Assembly: GCA_937864425.1 (NCBI GenBank)
Contig: CALMJL010000130.1
Location: forward strand, 1-46,835
Source of the DNA: an uncultured Candidatus Planktophila sp.
Lineage (GTDB): Bacteria > Actinomycetota > Actinomycetes > Nanopelagicales > Nanopelagicaceae
Reading direction: 5' to 3'
DNA: 46,835 nt
The notes under the pieces are model-generated. The model ran no database searches and was not told the DNA's origin. It worked only from the letters and a program-made list of their open reading frames with translations. This document shows, piece after piece, positions 32,088 to 43,290 of the stretch; position 1 is the stretch's first letter, and each line of letters starts with the position of its first letter. Position numbers and translations under genes: made by a program.

Positions 32088-34447
32088 CCACGACCCAAGA
32101 ATCAGCAGTTGCTGTAGAGATGATCACCGTCGTCATTGATGGTTTTGAAGTCTCTGTTCCAAAAGGAACTTTGGTGATTCGTGCTGCGGAGAAGTTAGGA
32201 ATTCAAATTCCGCGTTTTTGCGATCACCCACTTCTTGATCCAGTTGGTGCTTGTCGCCAATGTTTAGTGGATATTGAAATTAATGGTCGTGCATTTCCAA
32301 AGCCACAAGCTTCTTGCACCATTCCAGTCGAACCCAACATGATTGTGAAAACACAACTCACATCACCAGTTGCTGATAAAGCACAAAAAGGCGTTATGGA
32401 ATTACTTCTTGGCAACCATCCGCTTGATTGCCCAGTGTGCGACAAAGGTGGCGAGTGTCCACTTCAAAATCAAGCGATGAGCAATGGCCATGCACAAACA
32501 CGCCTCGATGGATATAAGCGTCTCTTTGAAAAACCAATCAATATCTCTTCCCAAGTTTTACTAGATCGCGAACGCTGCGTTCTCTGCGCGCGCTGCACAC
32601 GTTTCTCGGATCAAATTGCTTCAGATCCATTCATTACTCTCAATGAACGCGGTGCGCTGCAGCAGGTTGGTATCTACGAGAAAGATCCATTTAAATCCTA
32701 TTTCTCCGGAAATACCGTGCAGATTTGTCCAGTAGGAGCACTTACTGGTGCTTCTTATCGCTTCCGCGCTCGTCCTTTTGATTTGGTTTCGACTCCATCA
32801 GCATGCGAACACTGCGCATCAGGTTGCGATATGCGCACCGATGTACGACGTGGAAAAACACTTCGTCGCCTTGCTGGAGATGATCCATCAGTAAATGAAG
32901 AGTGGAACTGCGATAAAGGTCGGTGGGCATTTAAGTATGTGACCGCAACTGATCGACTTACACAGCCACTTGTACGTAACTCAGCTGGTGAGCTCGTTAC
33001 TGCATCATGGCCCGAAGCGCTTGCTGCTGCAGCAGCTGGTCTCAAAGGTAAGCGTGCTGCAGTTCTTACAGGCGGTCGCGTCACTCTTGAAGATGCATAT
33101 GGATATTCAAAGTTTGCACGCGTTGCACTTGGTACCAACGACATTGATTACCGTGCTCGCATAACTTCAGATGAAGAACGTGAATTCTTGGCAGCATTCG
33201 TTGCAGGATCTTCGACTACGTATCGCGATATTGATAGCGCAGATCATGTTCTACTTGTTGCATTTGAACCAGAAGAAGAATCTCCCATTGTTTTCTTGCG
33301 CCTGAATAAAAACTTTAAGAAGCGTGGATTAAAAGTCACAGCTGTTGCAACCAAGCAATCTATTGCTATGGATAAATTGAAAGCTGACTTCATTAAGGTT
33401 GCTCCACTTTCAGAACCAGCAGCAGTTGCAAATATTGCGCTCACTGGTAAATCAATCATTCTGGTAGGCGAACGCGCATCTGAATCCGCGGGACTTTTCT
33501 CTGCTGTTGCAGCGCTTGCTGCCAAGACCGGTGCAAAGGTTGGTTATATTCCACGACGTGCTGGCGAACGCGGAGCACTTGAAGCAGGCGCACTCGGCAC
33601 AGTTCTTCCTGGTGGACGTCCAGTCTCAGATGCTGCTGCGCGTGTTGATATTGCAGCTGCATGGGGAGTTGAAAATATTCCAACTCAACCAGGTCGCTCA
33701 TCTTCTGACATTCTCGCAGCGCTTACCCGATCCGAACTTGATGCAGTAGTTGTCGGTGGAGTAGATGCTCATGACCTCCCTGAAAGTTCTGCAGCACTTG
33801 CCGCACTTAAGAAAGCATTTGTTGTTTCACTTGAAATAGCACCAAGTTCAGTCACTGCAGTTGCCGACGTTGTGCTTCCAGTAGCAGCAGTTACCGAAAA
33901 GAGTGGAAGCTTCCTCAACTGGGAAGGCCGTGCCCGTGGCTTCGATGCTGCAGTTGCAGATTCATTACACCGCAGTGATGTGCGCATTCTTTCGATGCTG
34001 GCAGATGCCCTTGGCAATCCAATTTCGTTGGCAAGCGTGAGCGCTGCAGCTCGTGAATTCAGCCAACTTGGTAAATGGGATGGAGCGCGAATTTCCTTTA
34101 CTCCAGTTTCAGCAACATCTTCTCCTGCAGTTTCAGGAGATCAAGCAATCCTTACTTCATGGCGCAGATTGCTCGACATGGGAACTTTGCAACGCGGTGA
34201 AGATAATTTGGCTGGAACGCGGCGCCCTACCGTTGCAGTTATTTCGCCAAAGCGAGCCAACCAGATCGGAATTTCATCAGGTCAGCAATTGCGGATTTCT
34301 AATTCTCATGGCTCCATCACGATTCCAGTACTTGTAGAAGATATTCATGACGATGCAGTTTGGATTCCACGCAATTCATTTGCATCGCAAGCGCTCGTTG
34401 CCCTTGAAGCAGCTCATGGTCAGGTAGTCACGGTGGTGAAGGCATGA
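32084..34447 (+). CDS. nuoG: NADH-quinone oxidoreductase subunit G
   Basis: A 787-residue Fe-S subunit. The N-terminal [2Fe-2S] domain (N1b) has [15 protein letters not shown] and a later Cys. The His-Cys cluster (N5) is [15 protein letters not shown]4 is [12 protein letters not shown] with the distal CPVGAL. The extra [4Fe-4S] N7 site is fully present as C-x2-C-x3-C-x27-C, starting CEHCASGC. The C-terminal half is a degenerate molybdopterin oxidoreductase domain, rich in Ala and Ser and lower in conservation. It overlaps both nuoF and nuoH by ATGA junctions. Confidence 0.96.
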   Translation: MTTTQESAVAVEMITVVIDGFEVSVPKGTLVIRAAEKLGIQIPRFCDHPLLDPVGACRQCLVDIEINGRAFPKPQASCTIPVEPNMIVKTQLTSPVADKAQKGVMELLLGNHPLDCPVCDKGGECPLQNQAMSNGHAQTRLDGYKRLFEKPINISSQVLLDRERCVLCARCTRFSDQIASDPFITLNERGALQQVGIYEKDPFKSYFSGNTVQICPVGALTGASYRFRARPFDLVSTPSACEHCASGCDMRTDVRRGKTLRRLAGDDPSVNEEWNCDKGRWAFKYVTATDRLTQPLVRNSAGELVTASWPEALAAAAAGLKGKRAAVLTGGRVTLEDAYGYSKFARVALGTNDIDYRARITSDEEREFLAAFVAGSSTTYRDIDSADHVLLVAFEPEEESPIVFLRLNKNFKKRGLKVTAVATKQSIAMDKLKADFIKVAPLSEPAAVANIALTGKSIILVGERASESAGLFSAVAALAAKTGAKVGYIPRRAGERGALEAGALGTVLPGGRPVSDAAARVDIAAAWGVENIPTQPGRSSSDILAALTRSELDAVVVGGVDAHDLPESSAALAALKKAFVVSLEIAPSSVTAVADVVLPVAAVTEKSGSFLNWEGRARGFDAAVADSLHRSDVRILSMLADALGNPISLASVSAAAREFSQLGKWDGARISFTPVSATSSPAVSGDQAILTSWRRLLDMGTLQRGEDNLAGTRRPTVAVISPKRANQIGISSGQQLRISNSHGSITIPVLVEDIHDDAVWIPRNSFASQALVALEAAHGQVVTVVKA

Positions 34448-35679
34448 ATACATTAAATAATGCAGTGTTAATCGCTAAAGATCCTGGCTGGCTTATCGCC
34501 GTGAAAGGCGTTCTCGTCTTTGCAATCTGCGTGCTGTGCACATTGATGGCAGTCTGGGCAGAACGTCGCGTATTAGCAAAGATGCAATTGCGTACTGGCC
34601 CTAACCGAGTTGGAAAATTTGGTCTCCTGCAATCACTTGCAGATGGTGTGAAGCTGGCGCTGAAGGAAGACATCATTCCTGCTGCTGCAGATAAAGTTGT
34701 CTTTATTTTGGCTCCAATCATTGCAACATCAATGTGCTTTATGGCTTTTGCAGTTATTCCAATGACGGGCGAAGTAAATCTCTTCGGCCAAAAGACTGCA
34801 CTTCAGATGACTGATTTACCTGTCAGCGTTCTCTATATTTTGGCTGTCACCTCCATCGGTGTGTACGGCGTCGTTCTTGCTGGTTGGTCATCAGGTTCTA
34901 CCTATCCACTTCTTGGTGGATTGCGTTCAAGCGCGCAGGTTATTTCTTATGAAATTGCGATGGGACTTTCGCTGGTTGCAGTCTTTATTTACGCAGGTTC
35001 AATGTCTACCTCCACCATTGTTGGTTCACAACATCAACATATTTGGAATGCAGTTGTACTCTTTCCTTCATTTGTCATTTACGTGATTTCTATGGTCGGC
35101 GAAACAAACCGTGCACCTTTTGATTTAGCTGAAGCAGAAGGAGAACTCGTGGGTGGTTTCCACACCGAATACTCATCGCTGAAGTTCGCACTCTTCTTCC
35201 TCGCTGAGTACGTCAACATCATCGCAGTTTCAGCACTTGCAACTACGCTCTTCTTGGGCGGTTATCACGCGCTTCCAGGGCTTGGCTTTACTGAAAGTTG
35301 GCTCGGTGGCTGGTTTACCTTGGTCTGGTTCTTCCTCAAGGTGATCTTCTTCTTCTTTATCTTTATGTGGTTGCGTGCAACGCTTCCACGTCTTCGCTAC
35401 GACCAATTTATGAAATTCGGTTGGAAAGTTTTGATTCCAGTTTCTTTGGTCTGGATTTTGATCGTGGCTTCACTTCGAGTTCTTCAGCAAGAAGGTGCTC
35501 CACGCATTGCAACAATTGCATTTGCAGTCGGAATCGTTTTGCTTGTCATGGCAGCTAGCTCACTTATCGATCGCTCAAAAGCTAAGGCTCGTGCACCGCA
35601 GCCAGAGGGCGACGCTCCAAATTTCCCAATCCCATCACTTCCCGAAGTGAATTCCATCAATGTTTCAGGAGGTAAGTGA
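34444..35679 (+). CDS. nuoH: NADH-quinone oxidoreductase subunit H
   Basis: A 411-residue membrane subunit that forms the quinone-entry tunnel. Signatures [19 protein letters not shown] and [20 protein letters not shown] are intact, and eight helices are apparent. A charged C-terminal tail of about 50 residues ([17 protein letters not shown]) is longer than in E. coli. The stop overlaps the nuoI ATG (TGATG). Confidence 0.97.
   Translation: MNTLNNAVLIAKDPGWLIAVKGVLVFAICVLCTLMAVWAERRVLAKMQLRTGPNRVGKFGLLQSLADGVKLALKEDIIPAAADKVVFILAPIIATSMCFMAFAVIPMTGEVNLFGQKTALQMTDLPVSVLYILAVTSIGVYGVVLAGWSSGSTYPLLGGLRSSAQVISYEIAMGLSLVAVFIYAGSMSTSTIVGSQHQHIWNAVVLFPSFVIYVISMVGETNRAPFDLAEAEGELVGGFHTEYSSLKFALFFLAEYVNIIAVSALATTLFLGGYHALPGLGFTESWLGGWFTLVWFFLKVIFFFFIFMWLRATLPRLRYDQFMKFGWKVLIPVSLVWILIVASLRVLQQEGAPRIATIAFAVGIVLLVMAASSLIDRSKAKARAPQPEGDAPNFPIPSLPEVNSINVSGGK
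35667..35672 (+). promoter_or_regulatory. Shine-Dalgarno AGGAGG for nuoI
   Basis: AGGAGG inside the end of nuoH lies 6 bases before the ATG at 35679, favouring it over the overlapping GTG at 35676. Confidence 0.6.
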
Positions 35680-36299
35680 TGTCTGATTTCATTGAGAAGA
35701 AGAACTCAGGTCAAGCCGATATTAATTCTGTGCCTTTCTCTGAAGTAGAACAGCCAGGTCCAGCACCGCTTGCACAGCAAGCTAAAGGTTTCTGGGTCAC
35801 CTTCTCTTCTATGTTTAAAAAGAATCAGACCGTGCAATATCCAGATGTAAAAGCACCTACGCAACCACGTTTCCATGGTCGCCACCAACTCAATCGCCAT
35901 CCAGATGGCCTTGAAAAATGTATTGGATGCGAACTCTGCGCTTGGGCATGTCCTGCTGATGCTATTTATGTTGAAGGTGGAAATAACACTCCTGGAAATC
36001 AACTTTCACCTGGTGAACGCCACGGTGCTGTGTATCAAATTAATTACCTGCGTTGCATTTTCTGTGGTCTTTGTGTTGAGGCTTGTCCAACTCGCGCGCT
36101 CACTATGACTAATGAATATGAACTTGCTGACGATAAACGTGAGAAATTAATTTTCGAAAAAGAAGATCTATTGGCACCGCTCCGCCAAGGAATGCTTGCT
36201 CCACCACATCCCATGTATCCAGGTATGACCGATACCAATTATTACAACGGCGATGTGAAGGAAGCCCATCCTTCACAAGCAATGAATGGCGATAAGTAA
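35679..36299 (+). CDS. nuoI: NADH-quinone oxidoreductase subunit I
   Basis: A 206-residue ferredoxin-type subunit carrying clusters N6a and N6b in two CxxCxxCxxxCP motifs: [18 protein letters not shown] and [16 protein letters not shown]. It passes electrons to N2 in NuoB. An N-terminal stretch of about 45 residues with a membrane-proximal helix precedes the [12 protein letters not shown]-like entry region (here [13 protein letters not shown]). It overlaps nuoJ by one base. Confidence 0.96.
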   Translation: MSDFIEKKNSGQADINSVPFSEVEQPGPAPLAQQAKGFWVTFSSMFKKNQTVQYPDVKAPTQPRFHGRHQLNRHPDGLEKCIGCELCAWACPADAIYVEGGNNTPGNQLSPGERHGAVYQINYLRCIFCGLCVEACPTRALTMTNEYELADDKREKLIFEKEDLLAPLRQGMLAPPHPMYPGMTDTNYYNGDVKEAHPSQAMNGDK

Positions 36300-37069
36300 T
36301 GCTGACTATTCAAACTCCTGAAACAATTCTTTTCTGGGTACTTGCCCCACTTTCCGTTCTGGCAGCGCTTGGAATGTTGCTCGTAAAGAAGGCGGTGCAT
36401 TCAGCGCTTCTCCTAGCTTTTGTGATGATTACTTTGGCAATCTTCTATATTGCACAAGATGCACTCTTCCTCGGAATCGTGCAGATCGTCGTCTACACGG
36501 GCGCAGTCATGATGCTCTTCCTCTTTATTCTGATGCTCGTTGGCGTTGATGCATCCGATTCACTCACCGAAACTATTCGTGGACTTCGCCCCATTGCTAT
36601 TACTGCAGCGATTGGCTTTGGGGGATTGATGATCTCTTTGATCGCCCGCGCCAAATTGGGCCACGGCGCTTTTGGATTAGCTGAGGCCAACAAAGATGGC
36701 AATGTGCAGGGATTAGCAAAGTTGCTCTTCTCAGATTATGTATTTCCATTCGAAGTAATTTCTGCGCTACTGATTACTGCAGCGCTCGGCGCGATGGTGT
36801 TAGCGCATCATCAACGTACTTCGGCAAAGCCAACTCAGCGCGAACAATCCATTGCGCGTTTCCGCCAAGGAACACTTGGAACCGCTGCTGGTCTTCCTAG
36901 CCCCGGAGTATTTGCAAGGCACAATGCAGTCGATGTTCCTGCGCTACTTCCTGATGGAACACCTGCACCTAATTCAATCTCTGCAACTCTGAAAGCGCGC
37001 GGCGATATTTTGGAGACGAGCCAATTTGAACTCGGCGAAGTTGATAAGACTGTTAAGGAGGAGAAGTAA
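36299..37069 (+). CDS. nuoJ: NADH-quinone oxidoreductase subunit J
   Basis: A 256-residue membrane subunit with five helices, including the conserved [20 protein letters not shown] with its pi-bulge region. The C-terminal 85 or so residues are a soluble, Pro/Ala-rich extension ([20 protein letters not shown]) that E. coli lacks and that I recall from actinobacterial NuoJ. It overlaps nuoI and nuoK by one base each. Confidence 0.95.
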   Translation: MLTIQTPETILFWVLAPLSVLAALGMLLVKKAVHSALLLAFVMITLAIFYIAQDALFLGIVQIVVYTGAVMMLFLFILMLVGVDASDSLTETIRGLRPIAITAAIGFGGLMISLIARAKLGHGAFGLAEANKDGNVQGLAKLLFSDYVFPFEVISALLITAALGAMVLAHHQRTSAKPTQREQSIARFRQGTLGTAAGLPSPGVFARHNAVDVPALLPDGTPAPNSISATLKARGDILETSQFELGEVDKTVKEEK

Positions 37070-37368
37070 TGAATCCTTACAACTACTTATATGTAGCTGG
37101 ACTTCTCTTCACCATTGGAGCAATTGGAGTAGTTGTTCGTCGCAACGCTATTGTGGTTTTTATGTGCATTGAATTAATGCTCAATGCTGCAAACCTTACG
37201 CTCGTTACTTTTGCGCGTATCAATGGCACGCTCGAAGGCCAGGTCACCGCATTCTTTACGATGGTGGTTGCAGCGTGTGAAGTAGTTGTAGGTCTTGCCA
37301 TCATTGTCACGATCTACCGGTCCCGTCGATCAGCATCTATCGATGATGCTAGTTTGTTGAAGCGATAA
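37069..37368 (+). CDS. nuoK: NADH-quinone oxidoreductase subunit K
   Basis: A 99-residue three-helix membrane subunit, the standard length. It retains the proton-channel glutamates in [15 protein letters not shown] and [13 protein letters not shown]. It is preceded by GGAGGAGAAG within the end of nuoJ. The nuoL ATG follows after 2 bases. Confidence 0.97.
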   Translation: MNPYNYLYVAGLLFTIGAIGVVVRRNAIVVFMCIELMLNAANLTLVTFARINGTLEGQVTAFFTMVVAACEVVVGLAIIVTIYRSRRSASIDDASLLKR

Positions 37369-37370
37369 CG

Positions 37371-39269
37371 ATGGTTACCTCAAATTCTTTGGTCTACTTA
37401 ATCGCGCTTCCACTATTAGGTGCGACTATTTTGTTGTTGGCAGGGCGTCGTGCCGATAAATGGGGCCACATTCTGGCAACCCTGATGTCTGCCAGCTCTT
37501 TCGCAGTAGGTCTCTATCAACTTTCCGCGATGCTCGGTCGAAGCACGGAAGAGCGGGCAATCTCTCAGAAGCTCTTCTCGTGGATCAACGTGGCATCATT
37601 CCAAGTGGATGCAGGATTACTTCTGGATCAACTCTCAATCTGCTTTGTCTTACTGATTACCGGCGTTGGAACTCTGATCCATGTTTATTCAATTTCATAT
37701 ATGGCCCATGATGAAAATAGACGTCGTTTCTTTGCGTATCTCAACCTCTTCGTAGCAGCAATGCTTCTCTTGGTTTTGGGAGATTCTTACTTAAATCTCT
37801 ATGTTGGCTGGGAAGGCGTGGGCCTTGCTTCATATCTCTTGATCGGTTTTTGGAATCAAAAACCTGCATATGCAACAGCTTCCAAAAAAGCATTTGTGAT
37901 GAACCGAATCGGCGATATGGGACTTTCTTTTGCCATCATGATCGCATTTGCAACGCTAGGCACTGTCTCATTCGTGGGCGTAAAAGAAGCTTCGCATAAC
38001 GCTTCGCAGACAGCGCTTACTGCGATTGGAATCATGTTGCTCGTTGCAGCAACTGGTAAATCTGCACAGTTCCCATTGCAAGCTTGGCTTGGCGATGCAA
38101 TGGCTGGTCCAACTCCAGTATCTGCGCTTATTCACGCAGCGACAATGGTGACAGCGGGCGTGTATTTAATTGTGCGCTCTAACTTCATCTTTGATGCTGC
38201 TCCAACTGCACAGTTGCTAGTCGTCATAGTTGGCGCAATTACTCTTCTCTTTGGTGCGCTCGTCGGTACTGCTAAAGATGATATTAAGAAAGCCCTCGCT
38301 GCATCCACCATGTCACAAATTGGATACATGGTCTTGGGTGCAGGACTTGGCCCAGCCGGTTATGCATTCGCAATCATGCATCTCCTAACTCACGGATTCT
38401 TTAAAGCAGGAATGTTCCTCGGTGCAGGTTCAGTAATGCATGGCATGAACGACACAGTTGATATGCGTAAATATGGTGCGCTTCGTAAATTTATGCCTAT
38501 CACCTTTGTGACTTTTGGATTGGGATACCTCGCGATTATCGGAGTCCCACCATTTGCAGGTTTCTACTCAAAAGATTTAATTATTGAAACTGCATTTAAT
38601 GCAGGTGGCGCTAAAGGAATAATCTTGGGTGGAGCCGCATTGCTGGGGGCCGCAATCACTGCCTTCTACATGTCACGCGTGATGATTCTGACATTCACCA
38701 GCCCACAACGTTGGGATGAAGATGCTCATCCTCATGAATCACCAATTTTGATGTGGCTTCCCATGGCAATTTTGGCAATTGGATCAGTTACTTCAGGATT
38801 CCTTTTTGCCCGTGGTGATGCGCTCGCACACTGGTTACAACCAGTCTTTGGCGAACATGGCGCTGAACATAGTGAAGAACACCTCTTCTCACCGATCGTT
38901 GTATCTGCAATGGCGCTTGTTGCAGTTGCCATAGGTGTTGCGATTGCAGTCATCAAGTATCAATTATCAGAAGTTGCTGCAACCGCTCCTGAAAATGTTT
39001 CAATCTTTACACGTATCGCTCGCAAAGATCTCTTGCAAGATTCATTTAATGAGGCAGTCTTTATGCGTCCTGGCCAAGCGCTCACCCGTGTACTCGTTAA
39101 GGGTGATGATGTGGTGATTGATGGTGCAGTTCGTGGAATTGGTCGCACTGCACTGGGCGCCGGATCTGCACTTCGCACCTCACAAACTGGTTTTGCCCGT
39201 AGCTATGCAGCTCTCATCTTGATTGGAGCAATCGCCTTGATTGCTGGAATTTGGGTGGTGACACAGTGA
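37371..39269 (+). CDS. nuoL: NADH-quinone oxidoreductase subunit L
   Basis: A 632-residue antiporter-like proton-pumping subunit. Signatures include [17 protein letters not shown] with the channel Glu, [31 protein letters not shown] with its Lys and His residues, and [15 protein letters not shown]. The C-terminal portion from about 560 corresponds to the lateral helix and final anchor ([14 protein letters not shown]). It ends overlapping the nuoM GTG by 4 bases. Confidence 0.97.
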   Translation: MVTSNSLVYLIALPLLGATILLLAGRRADKWGHILATLMSASSFAVGLYQLSAMLGRSTEERAISQKLFSWINVASFQVDAGLLLDQLSICFVLLITGVGTLIHVYSISYMAHDENRRRFFAYLNLFVAAMLLLVLGDSYLNLYVGWEGVGLASYLLIGFWNQKPAYATASKKAFVMNRIGDMGLSFAIMIAFATLGTVSFVGVKEASHNASQTALTAIGIMLLVAATGKSAQFPLQAWLGDAMAGPTPVSALIHAATMVTAGVYLIVRSNFIFDAAPTAQLLVVIVGAITLLFGALVGTAKDDIKKALAASTMSQIGYMVLGAGLGPAGYAFAIMHLLTHGFFKAGMFLGAGSVMHGMNDTVDMRKYGALRKFMPITFVTFGLGYLAIIGVPPFAGFYSKDLIIETAFNAGGAKGIILGGAALLGAAITAFYMSRVMILTFTSPQRWDEDAHPHESPILMWLPMAILAIGSVTSGFLFARGDALAHWLQPVFGEHGAEHSEEHLFSPIVVSAMALVAVAIGVAIAVIKYQLSEVAATAPENVSIFTRIARKDLLQDSFNEAVFMRPGQALTRVLVKGDDVVIDGAVRGIGRTALGAGSALRTSQTGFARSYAALILIGAIALIAGIWVVTQ

Positions 39270-40783
39270 ATGCGCTAACGCTTCTTGGATTATTGCCACT
39301 TCTTGGCGCCTTACTTGTTTCTGTCATACCAAACGATCAAGTAATACGTATTAAGCAAGCGGCTCTCGCCACCACACTTCTGGTAGCGCTCTCTGCAATT
39401 TTGATGTGGTTTAACTTTGATGCTGCAAATACCAGCTATCAATTCGTGCAGGTTGCTGAATGGATTCCAAGTTTTGGAATCAATTACGCAGTTGGCGTTG
39501 ACGGACTTTCGCTCGTTCTCATCTTGCTCTCGGTGCTTTTGACGCCGATTGTTGTACTTGCTGGATGGAATGAATCTGAAGGTGGCCGTTGGTCTGCCAA
39601 AGTTTTCTACATTCTTATTTTGGTGCTAGAGACCATGATGATCGGGGTCTTTGCAGCAACAGATGTCTTCTTGTTCTATGTCTTCTTTGAGGCGATGCTG
39701 ATACCGGTCTACTTCCTGATTGGTGGATATGGAAGCGGTGAACGCGCTGCAGCAGCGGTGAAGTTCTTGCTCTATAGCCTTTTTGGTGGACTTTTGATGC
39801 TCGCTTCGATTATCGGACTCTTTGTTATCTCGAGCAAAAATGGTGGCGCCACATTTGATATCACCAAACTTTCAGAGATGCATAACTACATGAGTTCGAC
39901 GACTCAGAACCTTTTATTCCTCGGATTCTTTATTGCCTTTGCAATCAAAGCTCCGGTATGGCCATTACACACCTGGCTTCCAGATGCAGCAGCATCGGCA
40001 ACTCCTGGAACGTCAGTTCTTCTTTTAGGTGTGCTCGATAAGGTCGGAACATTTGGAATGATTCGATTCTGTTTATCTCTCTTTCCAGATGCTTCCAAGA
40101 CTTTCACTCCAATAATCCTGGTCTTTGCGGTTATCTCAATTGTGTATGGCGCATTCTTGGCAATTGGTGCCCGCGATATTAAACGTCTGATTGCATACAC
40201 CTCGATTTCGCACTTTGGATTTATCACTATGGGAATTTTTGCCATGACAACTCAAGGCCACTCGGGTGCGACGTTGTATATGTTTAATCACGGCTTCTCA
40301 ACAGCAGCGCTCTTCTTAGTTGCTGGCTGGATGATTTCTCGTCGTAAGTCTTCAACTATTGCAGATTTTGGTGGTTTGCAGCGAGTTACTCCAGTAATGG
40401 CGTGGTCATTCTTTATCGCTGGAATGTCTTCACTCGCGTTGCCAGGCCTTTCAAGTTTCGTGAGCGAATTCTTGGTTTTGGTTGGAACATTTACTCGTTA
40501 TCCCGTGGCTGCAGTGATAGCCACCTTTGGAATCGTTTTGGCTGCTTTGTATATTTTGATTCCAGTACAAAAAGCGCTCCACGGTCCAACCACACCTGGA
40601 AATGAAAATCTTGCCGATCTCAATCTGCGCGAGAAAATTGCGATTGGTCCAGTACTTGCAGTGATCATTGCCCTTGGGTTTTATCCAGCTCCGCTGCTTA
40701 ATGTAATTAATCCAGCTTCTGCACATGTCATTGAATCTCAGGGTTTTAGTGACCCGCTTCCATCAGAAGGCGCAGGCAAGTAA
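39266..40783 (+). CDS. nuoM: NADH-quinone oxidoreductase subunit M
   Basis: A 505-residue antiporter-like membrane subunit. Key strings are [15 protein letters not shown] with the channel Glu, [23 protein letters not shown], and [15 protein letters not shown] start it at the GTG at 39266 ([17 protein letters not shown]), which overlaps the nuoL stop as GTGA; an earlier in-frame start would add five residues of no family counterpart. The stop abuts the nuoN ATG. Confidence 0.96.
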   Translation: MNALTLLGLLPLLGALLVSVIPNDQVIRIKQAALATTLLVALSAILMWFNFDAANTSYQFVQVAEWIPSFGINYAVGVDGLSLVLILLSVLLTPIVVLAGWNESEGGRWSAKVFYILILVLETMMIGVFAATDVFLFYVFFEAMLIPVYFLIGGYGSGERAAAAVKFLLYSLFGGLLMLASIIGLFVISSKNGGATFDITKLSEMHNYMSSTTQNLLFLGFFIAFAIKAPVWPLHTWLPDAAASATPGTSVLLLGVLDKVGTFGMIRFCLSLFPDASKTFTPIILVFAVISIVYGAFLAIGARDIKRLIAYTSISHFGFITMGIFAMTTQGHSGATLYMFNHGFSTAALFLVAGWMISRRKSSTIADFGGLQRVTPVMAWSFFIAGMSSLALPGLSSFVSEFLVLVGTFTRYPVAAVIATFGIVLAALYILIPVQKALHGPTTPGNENLADLNLREKIAIGPVLAVIIALGFYPAPLLNVINPASAHVIESQGFSDPLPSEGAGK

Positions 40784-42301
40784 ATGGTATTTACCACTCC
40801 CGTACTTAATTACGCTCAGCTTTCACCGATTCTGATTGTCCTTGCCGGCGCTGTCATTGGCGTCTTAATCGAAGCATTTGCTCCACGCAACGCACGCCAT
40901 AACTCGCAGATGTTTATCTCACTCCTGTCTTTAGTTTCTGCATTTGCTGCAACAGTTTCAATTCGGAAGCAAGCGGGTGTAGATGCGGCGATGAATTCTG
41001 TGGCCTTTGATGGAGCTGCATTCTTGATTCAAGCAACTATTTTGATTATTGCAGTTCTAGCAGTATTCCTTATTGCAGATCAAGAGAACTTCACTGCCTT
41101 AGCTGCAGCAATTCCAGGTTCACAAGAAGAACGCGAATCTTTGCAGAAAGATCTGCGCGTTACTGAGGTTTATCCATTGACACTTTTTGCAGTGGCAGGC
41201 ATGTTGCTCTTTCCTATTGCAACAGATTTGATCACGCTCTTTGTTGCACTTGAAGTTTTATCTCTTCCACTTTATTTGATGGCGGGATTGTCACGTCGCC
41301 GCCGCTTGATGTCACAAGAGGCAGCGCTGAAATACTTCTTGCTCGGCGCCTTCTCATCGGCATTCTTCCTCTTTGGAATTGCTTATCTCTACGGATACTC
41401 AGGAACTATCACTCTCTCAGGTATTCAACAGAGCATCGTTGGTGGTTCTGGCAATGATGTATTCCTGCTCCTTGGTATCGCCTTCCTCTCGGTCGGATTA
41501 CTCTTTAAAGTGGGCGCAGTTCCGTTTCACGCGTGGTCACCAGATGTGTATCAAGGTGCGCCAACTGCGATCACTGGTTTCATGGCTGCTGCAACCAAAG
41601 TGGCTGCATTCGGTGCGATTCTTCGAATCTTTTACGTAGCTTTTGCAAATGCTGAATGGCAATGGCGACCAGCGCTAGTCATCGTCGCCATTATTACGAT
41701 GCTCTTTGGTTCAGTTGTTGCAATCACGCAGCGCGATGTTAAGCGCATGCTTGCCTACTCTTCTATTGCTCATGCTGGATTCTTACTTGCTGGTGTTATC
41801 GCTCTCAACAAGTCTGGTCTTGATGCATCGATCTTCTATCTCTTTGCTTATGGAATTGCAACGCTCGGAGCATTTGCCATCGTCACTTTAATTCGTGATG
41901 CTGCCGGTGAAGTTACCGATCTCAACCGCTGGAGCGGACTTGGAAAGCGCTCTCCACTGACTGCATCAGTATTTGCGCTCTTCCTCCTTACCTTTGCTGG
42001 AATTCCACTCACATCTGGATTTATCGGAAAGTTCTCAATCTTCTCTGCTGCCTACCAATCTGGAAGCACTGCCATCTTGATCACCGGTGTGCTTTCATCC
42101 GCGATTGCAGCATTCTTCTACATTCGTGTCATCGTCCTCATGTTCTTTAAGGATCCTGTTGAAGATGGAACAAGCGTGGTTCTTCCATCAGCACTTACTG
42201 CGATAGCGATTGCTATTGCAGCAGTCGTCACAATTGTTCTTGGTATCTTCCCTGCACCACTCTTAAGTTTTATTGAATCCACTGCATTCTTCATTCGCTG
42301 A
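40784..42301 (+). CDS. nuoN: NADH-quinone oxidoreductase subunit N
   Basis: A 505-residue antiporter-like membrane subunit that ends the complex I operon. It has FVALEVLSLPLYLMAG with the channel Glu, FKVGAVPFHAWSPDVYQGAPTAITGFMAA, and KRMLAYSSIAHAGF. The N-terminal third is variable and contains a soluble loop around residues 105-125. Its TGA overlaps the ATG of the polyprenyl synthase gene by one base, tying tail synthesis to complex I expression. Confidence 0.96.
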   Translation: MVFTTPVLNYAQLSPILIVLAGAVIGVLIEAFAPRNARHNSQMFISLLSLVSAFAATVSIRKQAGVDAAMNSVAFDGAAFLIQATILIIAVLAVFLIADQENFTALAAAIPGSQEERESLQKDLRVTEVYPLTLFAVAGMLLFPIATDLITLFVALEVLSLPLYLMAGLSRRRRLMSQEAALKYFLLGAFSSAFFLFGIAYLYGYSGTITLSGIQQSIVGGSGNDVFLLLGIAFLSVGLLFKVGAVPFHAWSPDVYQGAPTAITGFMAAATKVAAFGAILRIFYVAFANAEWQWRPALVIVAIITMLFGSVVAITQRDVKRMLAYSSIAHAGFLLAGVIALNKSGLDASIFYLFAYGIATLGAFAIVTLIRDAAGEVTDLNRWSGLGKRSPLTASVFALFLLTFAGIPLTSGFIGKFSIFSAAYQSGSTAILITGVLSSAIAAFFYIRVIVLMFFKDPVEDGTSVVLPSALTAIAIAIAAVVTIVLGIFPAPLLSFIESTAFFIR

Positions 42302-43290
42302 TGGCAGCTATCGGAATACCGGGTCTTGCACCTGACTTGGAGTTTGAACTCAAAGCTGGAATGCAGAAGGTTGAAGCGCTGCTACTGAGCCATATTCAAG
42401 GAAACTATCCGCTCGTTGAAGAAACATCACGCCATTTAGTTGCTGCGGGTGGAAAACGTTTAAGACCATTACTTACTTTGCTTGCATCTCACTATGGCGA
42501 TAAAGATAAATTTGGAATCGTTGAATCTGCAGTGGTGTGTGAGCTCACACATGTAGCAACGCTTTACCACGATGATGTGATGGATGAAGCGCGCTTGCGT
42601 CGCGGAGTTGTGAGTGCAAATGATCGCTGGGGAAATACTGTTGCCATCCTTACCGGTGATTATCTCTTTGCCAAAGTATCCGCACTCCTTGCAGATATTG
42701 GACCAGAAGCGGTGCGATTACAGGCATCAACCTTTGAGCGGTTGGTTATTGGTCAGATTATGGAGACACAAGGACCTCAACACGGTGAAGATCCCTTAGC
42801 CCACTATCTACAAGTTGTTGCAGATAAAACTGGTTCATTGATTTCAGCAAGTGCAAGATTCGGTGCGATGGTTGCCGGAGCACCTGATGAAATTAAGGAA
42901 ACACTCACAGTATTTGGCGAAAAAATTGGAATCGCATTTCAATTGGCAGATGACATTATTGATATTGCCAGCGACTCAGCTCAATCTGGAAAAACGCCAG
43001 GAACCGACTTACGTGAAGGTGTTCCTACTTTAGTAACACTCAACGTGATGCGATCTACGCGCAAAGAGGATAAAGAGCTGAAAAAGCTGGTCAGCGCACC
43101 TATCAAGGATGAGAAAAAGGTTGCTCAAGTATTGCGCGAACTTCGATCTCACCCTGCGCTTGCTGAGTCACGTGAACAACTAGATCAAGTAGCAAAAGAG
43201 GCGCGTGCTGCTTTAGGGCCGCTTCCAGTCAACGATGTCACTGGAGCGCTTTTTTCATTGTGCGATGCGATTGTCAATCGCTCTACTTGA
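42301..43290 (+). CDS. polyprenyl diphosphate synthase (menaquinone side chain)
   Basis: A 329-residue trans-prenyltransferase that elongates isoprenyl diphosphate, most likely to the menaquinone tail. The first Asp-rich motif is in LYHDDVMDEARLRRG and the second in QLADDIIDIASDS; GGKRLRPLL and GDYLFAKV are also conserved. Small residues just before the first motif (HVATL, then Y) suggest a long product, but chain length cannot be fixed. It is coupled to nuoN, and its last 36 bases overlap the convergent rarD-like gene. Mycobacterial GrcC1 has a comparable position beyond menG. Confidence 0.93.
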   Translation: MAAIGIPGLAPDLEFELKAGMQKVEALLLSHIQGNYPLVEETSRHLVAAGGKRLRPLLTLLASHYGDKDKFGIVESAVVCELTHVATLYHDDVMDEARLRRGVVSANDRWGNTVAILTGDYLFAKVSALLADIGPEAVRLQASTFERLVIGQIMETQGPQHGEDPLAHYLQVVADKTGSLISASARFGAMVAGAPDEIKETLTVFGEKIGIAFQLADDIIDIASDSAQSGKTPGTDLREGVPTLVTLNVMRSTRKEDKELKKLVSAPIKDEKKVAQVLRELRSHPALAESREQLDQVAKEARAALGPLPVNDVTGALFSLCDAIVNRST

